Positions 14,331 through 18,112 of a DNA stretch of 18,112 nucleotides are shown in pieces. Under the pieces are notes generated by a model. That model ran no database searches. It saw only the letters and a list, made by a program, of their open reading frames with translations, and was not told where the DNA came from. Origin of the DNA: DYGX01 sp035325905. GTDB lineage: Bacteria; Chloroflexota; Anaerolineae; Aggregatilineales; Aggregatilineaceae. The stretch's first letter is position 1. Every line of letters begins with the position of its first letter. Both the position numbers and the translations under genes were made by a program. The DNA is taken from positions 1 through 18,112 of the forward strand of contig DAOKYY010000082.1 of assembly GCA_035325905.1 (NCBI GenBank). The letters are read 5' to 3'.

Positions 14331-15119
14331 TCAGCTTGCGCCGTCGAGCGTCCGTAACGGGGGCAGCCGTTTGGGATCGATCTCTGGGCCGGTCGAAGAC
14401 AGAAGGGCGCGCAGCGCGGCTTCGACTGCGGCGGCGTCGGCCCTGAGCTGGCGGACATCGACCCCCTGGCAGGCGTCCGGCAAGACCGCGAGCCACTGCG
14501 CGCTGCGCCGCAGCATCTTCAGCGCGCCGCGCAGGTTGCCCTGCGTAATATGGTGGTAGGCCACGCCGACCTGCAGGATCGCCCGGTAGAGGTCGCGCAC
14601 CGGTCCCGGCTCGGCCATCCACAGCGCCTCGAACAGGTCATGCTGGCCGTAATAGTCCCCGGCGTTGAAGCGCGCGATCCCTTGCTGGCCGAGCGGCGGC
14701 ATCGGCTCGGCGCACTGGCAATCCAGCCGGGCCTGCCGCGACTCGTCCGGCACGCGCGCCGCCTGGACGATCGCGGGCGGCAGGTCAGACACGAGCGAGT
14801 CCGCAGTCAGAAAGCGGTCCGCGCCCGCGCTAAGCGCCTCTGCCGCCCGCGCCGCGCCGGTTGCGATCACGAATACCGGGATGCGGCGCGTCTCCTGGCG
14901 GACCTTCGCCGCCGCGACCCACCAGCGCCAGTCCTGCGCGTCGCCATCGACCAGCACCAGCGCGGCGTGCGCCTCCACCAGCCGGTCGATATACCCGGCC
15001 TGATCGGTCACGCGCCAAACGGACAGCCCAGCCTCGTCGAGCAGGTGAGCCGCTTCCACCTGCCAGGCTGGGTCGCCAACCAGGATCGCGATAGGTCTCC
15101 GGTCAGAGGTGAAGGACAT
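14331..15119 (-). CDS. Receiver-like domain fused to DUF309
   Basis: Predicted 262-aa cytoplasmic protein of unknown function. Residues about 8-120 look like a response-regulator receiver fold: IAILVGDPAWQVEAAHLLDE, then LVLVDGDAQDW at the usual phospho-Asp strand, RRIPVFVIATG, and ALSAGADRFLTADS. The conserved Lys after the last strand is missing, so phosphorylation is doubtful. The C-terminal part is DUF309: ARFNAGDYYGQHDLFEALWM, then DLYRAILQVGVAYHHITQGNLRGALKML, the family's helical pattern with the His in QHDLFEALW. The ATG at 15119 is chosen because the in-frame extension to 15323 is an Arg-rich shadow of the neighbour gene. It starts 11 nt after the FtsB-like stop, so the two are probably cotranscribed. 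Confidence 0.8.
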   Translation of the reverse strand: MSFTSDRRPIAILVGDPAWQVEAAHLLDEAGLSVWRVTDQAGYIDRLVEAHAALVLVDGDAQDWRWWVAAAKVRQETRRIPVFVIATGAARAAEALSAGADRFLTADSLVSDLPPAIVQAARVPDESRQARLDCQCAEPMPPLGQQGIARFNAGDYYGQHDLFEALWMAEPGPVRDLYRAILQVGVAYHHITQGNLRGALKMLRRSAQWLAVLPDACQGVDVRQLRADAAAVEAALRALLSSTGPEIDPKRLPPLRTLDGAS

Positions 15120-15130
15120 CAGGTGTGACG

Positions 15131-15601
15131 CTAAAACGGCGGATCGCCTTCGAAGAAGAGCTGCCACCACAGGTGCCAGGACGGCTCTTTGTCTTCTTCG
15201 GCGGCGGCGCGGACGAGCGCGGCAGGCGGTGTCGCGGTTGGCGTGATCTCCGGCTCGCGGCCCGGAATCGGGATGACCAGCACCTCGCCCTCGCGCACCA
15301 TCTTGCCGTCGCTGTGCGCCCACTGCTCGACTTTGGCGTCGGATTCGGCGTAGTCGCGCTCTTTGCGCAGCTCGATCTGCTGCGCTTCGAGCACGCTGAT
15401 TGTGGCTTGCAGGCGGGCGCGCTCGGCATCCATCTGCTGGCCGCGCGCGATCCGGCCGCTGAGGTTGATGACCAGCAATAGGCCGATTGACAAAATCGCC
15501 GCAAAGACGATTTGCATGCTGGAAAGCTGCTGGCGCGGCTTGCGGCGCGGCGTGGCAGGGCCGGATGCGTCGGGCGCGGCGGAAAGTTCCGAATCGGTCA
15601 T
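15131..15601 (-). CDS. FtsB/DivIC-like septum formation protein
   Basis: Predicted 156-aa bitopic membrane protein of the cell-division complex. A Pro/Arg-containing cytoplasmic tail leads to one membrane helix (about residues 29-48, MQIVFAAILSIGLLLVINLS), then a coiled coil (about 50-85, DAERARLQATISVLEAQQIE) and the short domain VEQWAHSDGKMVREGEVLVI, which matches the family's WAR/GMVRxGE motif. The tail after VIPIPG is Pro/Thr-rich and ends KEPSWHLWWQLFFEGDPPF. FtsB/DivIC proteins pair with FtsL and FtsQ/DivIB; those are not in the window. An alternative start at 15619 adds six residues. A division role is inferred from the fold only. Confidence 0.75.
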   Translation of the reverse strand: MTDSELSAAPDASGPATPRRKPRQQLSSMQIVFAAILSIGLLLVINLSGRIARGQQMDAERARLQATISVLEAQQIELRKERDYAESDAKVEQWAHSDGKMVREGEVLVIPIPGREPEITPTATPPAALVRAAAEEDKEPSWHLWWQLFFEGDPPF

Positions 15602-15668
15602 AAGGAATCGCCTGGTCATCGAGTCACAAGCGCCTCAAACGTACCACAAGCCCCCGCCGCGGGCAATC

Positions 15669-15698
15669 AAAAAACCCAGGCCGCTCGACCTGGGTTTT
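15669..15698 (-). terminator. Intrinsic terminator of tRNA-Leu
   Basis: On the - strand AAAACCCAGG (15698-15689) pairs with CCTGGGTTTT (15680-15671) around an 8-nt loop and ends in six T's. It begins one base after the 3' end of the tRNA, so the transcript is a single tRNA unit separate from the downstream FtsB-like gene. Confidence 0.85.
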
Positions 15699-15699
15699 C

Positions 15700-15786
15700 T
15701 GGTGCCGAAGGTGGGAGTCGAACCCACACTCCCTAATGGGAACTACGCCCTGAACGTAGCGCGTCTGCCAATTCCGCCACTTCGGC
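15700..15786 (-). tRNA. tRNA-Leu (anticodon CAG)
   Basis: On the - strand an 87-nt cloverleaf starts GCCGAAG and ends CTTCGGC-A-CCA, with the CCA encoded. The acceptor stem is a perfect 7 bp. The D arm contains GGCAGAC. The anticodon stem CTACG/CGTAG encloses TTCAGGG, so the anticodon is CAG, reading CUG leucine codons. A long variable arm (TTCCCATTAGGGA) marks it as a class II tRNA, and the T arm is GTGGG-TTCGACT-CCCAC. It has its own promoter and terminator. Confidence 0.97.
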
Positions 15787-15798
15787 GCTGTGAAGTTC

Positions 15799-15826
15799 AT
15801 TCTAGCGCATATTCATTGACCGTCAA
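15799..15826 (-). promoter_or_regulatory. Promoter of tRNA-Leu
   Basis: On the - strand TTGACG (15826-15821), a 16-nt spacer, then TAGAAT (15804-15799), with the tRNA beginning 12 nt downstream. The -35 matches 5 of 6 positions and the -10 also 5 of 6, the best promoter pair in the window. Confidence 0.8.
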
Positions 15827-15870
15827 GGGTAGATTTCATGATCAAGCCGCTTGATTTTGCAGCGCCCGGC

Positions 15871-17643
15871 TCATTCCGCGAAGCGCCAGTCCGCGATGTT
15901 GCGGAAGCGGTCGCTGGGCGTGCTCAGAAAGCCAATCTGCACACCTTCCAGACGCGAGTCCGCGCCATAGAGGGTCAGCGGATAGTAGAGCAGCAGGGCC
16001 GCGGCGCGCTGCGCGAACAACTCCTGGAAACGGGTGTAGAAGTACGCGCGGTTGACGCCATACGGCTCGCGGCGCGCCATCTCCAGCGCCTCGCTGATGC
16101 GGCGGTCGTCCATCGCGCCATAATTCTGCCCGCTCTCGCGCTGGCCCTGATGCCAGAAGACATACGGATCGGGGTCGGCGTATGGCTCGAAGCTCAGCTC
16201 GACCAGGGCCATGTCGAAGTCGCCAGCTTCAAGGCGGGCGGCCAGCTCGTCCGGCGGAAGCGGCGCGACGCGCGCGTCAAACCCCAGCTCGCTCCAGGCC
16301 GCCGCGATAGCGGCGACAAGCGCCTCTAGCGCCGGGTCCTGCGGCACGAGAATCGTCATCGCGCGGCGGGGCACGGCGGCCGGCTCCTCAGTTGGAGTAG
16401 GAGAAGACGTTGCCTCAGCGCCTTCGGCAGGCGCTTCGCCTTCGGCCGTCTCGGCGTCAGGCGCGGGTGTCTCTGCTGCCTCCGGCTCGCCTTCCGGCGG
16501 CGCGGCAGGGGTTTCTTCCGGCGCTGGCGTGGGCGCCTCGAACACGTCGCCCGCCGTCTCCATCAGTTGTTGCGCGCGCGCCGGGTCATAGACAGGCCAG
16601 GGCGCGGGGTCGTAGGCCCAGGAATTCGGCAACAGCGGGCTGTCGGCCAGAACTGCCGAACCGGGCAGGTGCTCGGCGACCAGCGCGGCGCGGTCCACCG
16701 CATGCGCCAGCGCCAGGCGGACGCGCGGGTTGCGCACGTAGCCGACGCTGTCGCGGTCCCAATTGTAGATCAGCACGCCGACCTGCGGCGCGATCGCGGT
16801 GTACAGGCTCAGGTTCGGCAGCCGCTGCGCCTCAGCGCGCAGATCAGGCGGGATGGACCCGATGCTGTTGACCTCGTTGGCCGCGAACGCGTCCAGCGCG
16901 GCCTGCGCGGTGGGGTAGGTGCGGAAGACGATCCGCTCCAGCGCGTAGCCGGTCGCGCCTTCGGGCCGCTGGCGGAAGACCGGCGCCAGCCGGAGCTGGA
17001 CGCCGTCAAGCTGGCCGCTGGCCGCGAGCAGCGCCTCGAACTGGTATGGGCCGGTCCCAATCGGGTCGAGGTTGAAGGGGTGCGCGGCCAACGTCTCGCC
17101 CGTCACGCCGCGCAGCGCGTGCTCTGGCACGATGCCAATGCGGAGCTGATCCGGGAAGGAGGCCAGCGGCTGCGTCAGCCGGAAGCGGACAGTACGCTCG
17201 TCGAGCACGTCGACCTCAACCGTCCGCCAGAACTCGCGCAGCTCGACCGCGCCGGGGAAATCAGGCGCGCCGAGCAGCCGGGTCGTGAACAGCACGTCGG
17301 CGGCGCTGAAGGGAACGCCGTCGTGCCACAATACGTCGTCACGCAAGGTCACGATGTATTGCAGCCCGCTATCGGCGATGACCCACGACTCGGCCAGGCG
17401 CGGCACGATCTCCCCGTAGGCGTTGGTCGCGGTCAGCCCCTCGAAGATCAGCGATGTGATATCGCGATCAACCGGGTTATAGACCGCCAGCAGAGGGTTG
17501 AGCTTGCGAATCTCGCCCACCAGCGCCTCGACCAGCACATCCTCGGCGGGCGGGCTGGACTGGGCGCGGGCAGGAACGGCGCTCAGGGTGAGGAGAACGG
17601 CGAGCAGCAGGCTGACCAGCGCCGAAGTGTGCCTCACGCGCAT
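15871..17643 (-). CDS. ABC transporter extracellular solute-binding protein, family 5
   Basis: Predicted 590-aa exported binding protein of a peptide/nickel/oligosaccharide-type ABC importer. The signal peptide MRVRHTSALVSLLLAVLL ends VPARA-Q, with no lipobox Cys. Family-5 motifs follow: LVGEIRKLNPLLAVYNPVDR, SLIFEGLTATNAYGEIVPRLAESW, VTLRDDVLWHDGVPFSAADV, DPIGTGPYQFEA, VRLALAHAVDRAALV, and near the end GADSRLEGVQIGF. A Pro/Ala/Glu/Thr-rich insertion of about 55 residues (about 370-424) interrupts lobe II. The ligand cannot be told. The start has AGGAG 8 nt upstream. Permease and ATPase genes are not in the window. It follows secG on the same strand after a 159-nt gap, and precedes the tRNA. 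Confidence 0.9.
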   Translation of the reverse strand: MRVRHTSALVSLLLAVLLTLSAVPARAQSSPPAEDVLVEALVGEIRKLNPLLAVYNPVDRDITSLIFEGLTATNAYGEIVPRLAESWVIADSGLQYIVTLRDDVLWHDGVPFSAADVLFTTRLLGAPDFPGAVELREFWRTVEVDVLDERTVRFRLTQPLASFPDQLRIGIVPEHALRGVTGETLAAHPFNLDPIGTGPYQFEALLAASGQLDGVQLRLAPVFRQRPEGATGYALERIVFRTYPTAQAALDAFAANEVNSIGSIPPDLRAEAQRLPNLSLYTAIAPQVGVLIYNWDRDSVGYVRNPRVRLALAHAVDRAALVAEHLPGSAVLADSPLLPNSWAYDPAPWPVYDPARAQQLMETAGDVFEAPTPAPEETPAAPPEGEPEAAETPAPDAETAEGEAPAEGAEATSSPTPTEEPAAVPRRAMTILVPQDPALEALVAAIAAAWSELGFDARVAPLPPDELAARLEAGDFDMALVELSFEPYADPDPYVFWHQGQRESGQNYGAMDDRRISEALEMARREPYGVNRAYFYTRFQELFAQRAAALLLYYPLTLYGADSRLEGVQIGFLSTPSDRFRNIADWRFAE

Positions 17644-17764
17644 GGGTCTCTCTCCTGACGGTACTACTGTGCGAACTTCCGGCGGAAACAGAATGAGGTG
17701 CTCTGCACACGCATCACACCCCCTGTGTATGGCTATACGGTTGGCGCCGTAGCGGACGACCGCC

Positions 17765-17801
17765 GGCCCAGCGCGGTCAATTGAACCTGGCAGCCTGGGC
17801 C
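17765..17801 (-). other. Hairpin just downstream of secG
   Basis: GGCCCAG (17765-17771) pairs with CTGGGCC (17795-17801), enclosing a near-palindrome GGTCAATTGAACC (17776-17788). It begins one base past the secG stop on the - strand. It has no T tract, so it is not a standard intrinsic terminator; it may stabilise the secG message 3' end. The remaining 120 nt before the solute-binding gene show no clear promoter. Confidence 0.35.
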
Positions 17802-17802
17802 G

Positions 17803-18033
17803 TTACTGGATCAGCAGCTGCAGAATCGCGTTTCCGAGGAAGGCGATCGAAAGCCCGACTGTGATCTGGAAGAGCGTCTTCTGCAAGCCGCGCCGCGTCT
17901 TGGTGATTCCCATGCTGTCGCCGCCGCCGAACAGGCCGCCGAGGCCCTGGCCCTGCGCTTGCAGGATGATGACGATGATCAGCGCGATCGAGGTCAGAAT
18001 CTGAATGAATTGCAGGGCGTCTTGAACTTCCAT
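17803..18033 (-). CDS. secG: Preprotein translocase subunit SecG
   Basis: Predicted 76-aa two-helix membrane protein of the SecYEG channel that assists export. The first helix is FIQILTSIALIIVIILQAQG, then the conserved Gly-rich loop GLGGLFGGGDSMG, TKTRRGLQKTLFQIT, and the second helix IAFLGNAILQLLI. Length and pattern are typical. Two starts are possible: GTG at 18045, which the AGGAG overlaps too closely, and ATG at 18033 (MEVQDALQF), with AGGAG 13 nt upstream; I prefer 18033, without certainty. Together with lepB in the same window it belongs to the general export pathway. Confidence 0.9.
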   Translation of the reverse strand: MEVQDALQFIQILTSIALIIVIILQAQGQGLGGLFGGGDSMGITKTRRGLQKTLFQITVGLSIAFLGNAILQLLIQ

Positions 18034-18069
18034 CGGTCCAATCACTCTCCTCGGTAGTCAGGCGGGGCG

Positions 18070-18097
18070 ATTATAGCACGGCAGGGCCGGCTTGCAA
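18070..18097 (-). promoter_or_regulatory. Promoter of secG
   Basis: On the - strand TTGCAA (18097-18092), a 16-nt spacer, then TATAAT (18075-18070), with an extended TGC before the -10. Transcription would start near 18063, about 30 nt ahead of the ATG at 18033. The -10 context CGTGCTATAATCGC is identical to the sortase promoter. Confidence 0.75.
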
Positions 18098-18112
18098 GAT
18101 ACAAATCGACCC

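Noticed and set aside
15841..15855. Perfect 6-bp hairpin ATCAAG-CCG-CTTGAT near the end of the solute-binding gene
   Set aside because: On the - strand it is not followed by a T tract; the stem is short, so I do not call a terminator.
16567..17658. Long + strand reading frame (363 codons) opposite the solute-binding gene
   Set aside because: Shadow of a GC-rich gene; low-quality Arg/Gln-rich translation without recognisable domains.

Overview
The window is GC-rich (the genes strongly prefer G or C at third codon positions). It reads like a chromosomal segment of a Chloroflexota bacterium, perhaps Anaerolineae-like. The pointers are a fused MetV-MetF methylenetetrahydrofolate reductase, an exported thioredoxin/NHL-repeat protein, a dolichyl-phosphate-mannose-type glycosyltransferase with a C-terminal beta-domain, a VanW-like/LysM/YkuD L,D-transpeptidase, and a receiver-like/DUF309 protein. 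The phylum is inferred from gene content; there is no rRNA or phylogenetic marker to prove it. Most genes are ordinary housekeeping or cell-envelope genes.

Layout. Positions 177-4082 (+ strand) hold a folate/one-carbon reductase, an FGGY sugar kinase and a sortase, ending at a bidirectional terminator (4098-4137). On the - strand, 6303-4165 encodes an exported redox/beta-propeller protein. Also on the - strand, 10745-6420 looks like a surface-glycan operon (PMT-type membrane glycosyltransferase, UDP-glucose 4-epimerase, GT4 glycosyltransferase), read from a good promoter at 10809-10781. Signal peptidase I (10924-11520) and a VOC-fold protein (11661-12122) follow on the + strand. On the - strand, from right to left, come SecG, a family-5 extracellular solute-binding protein, tRNA-Leu(CAG), an FtsB/DivIC-like division protein, a receiver-like/DUF309 protein and the L,D-transpeptidase.

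The least ordinary part is the 0.9 kb between lepB and the L,D-transpeptidase gene. Both of these genes end with the same 16 bp (TAA stop plus GCGAAAAGCAGCG), giving an inverted repeat around the VOC gene. Inside it lies a MITE-like element of about 170 bp (12161-12330) with 22-bp imperfect terminal inverted repeats and TA at the tips, symmetrically carrying two REP-like palindromes. Two more diverged palindromes follow, one of which also folds as an intrinsic terminator.

Themes. Many genes act in protein export and the cell surface: SecG and LepB (Sec export), sortase and L,D-transpeptidase (wall), FtsB-like (division), solute-binding protein (import), and the glycan operon. No defence system, CRISPR array, prophage or biosynthetic cluster is visible. 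Several genes show unusual details: a Thr-Tyr-Gly-Cys active-site variant in the L,D-transpeptidase, a roughly 55-residue Pro/Ala/Glu insertion inside the solute-binding domain, a VOC protein lacking usual metal ligands, and a shared 14-nt extended -10 element at the sortase and secG promoters.
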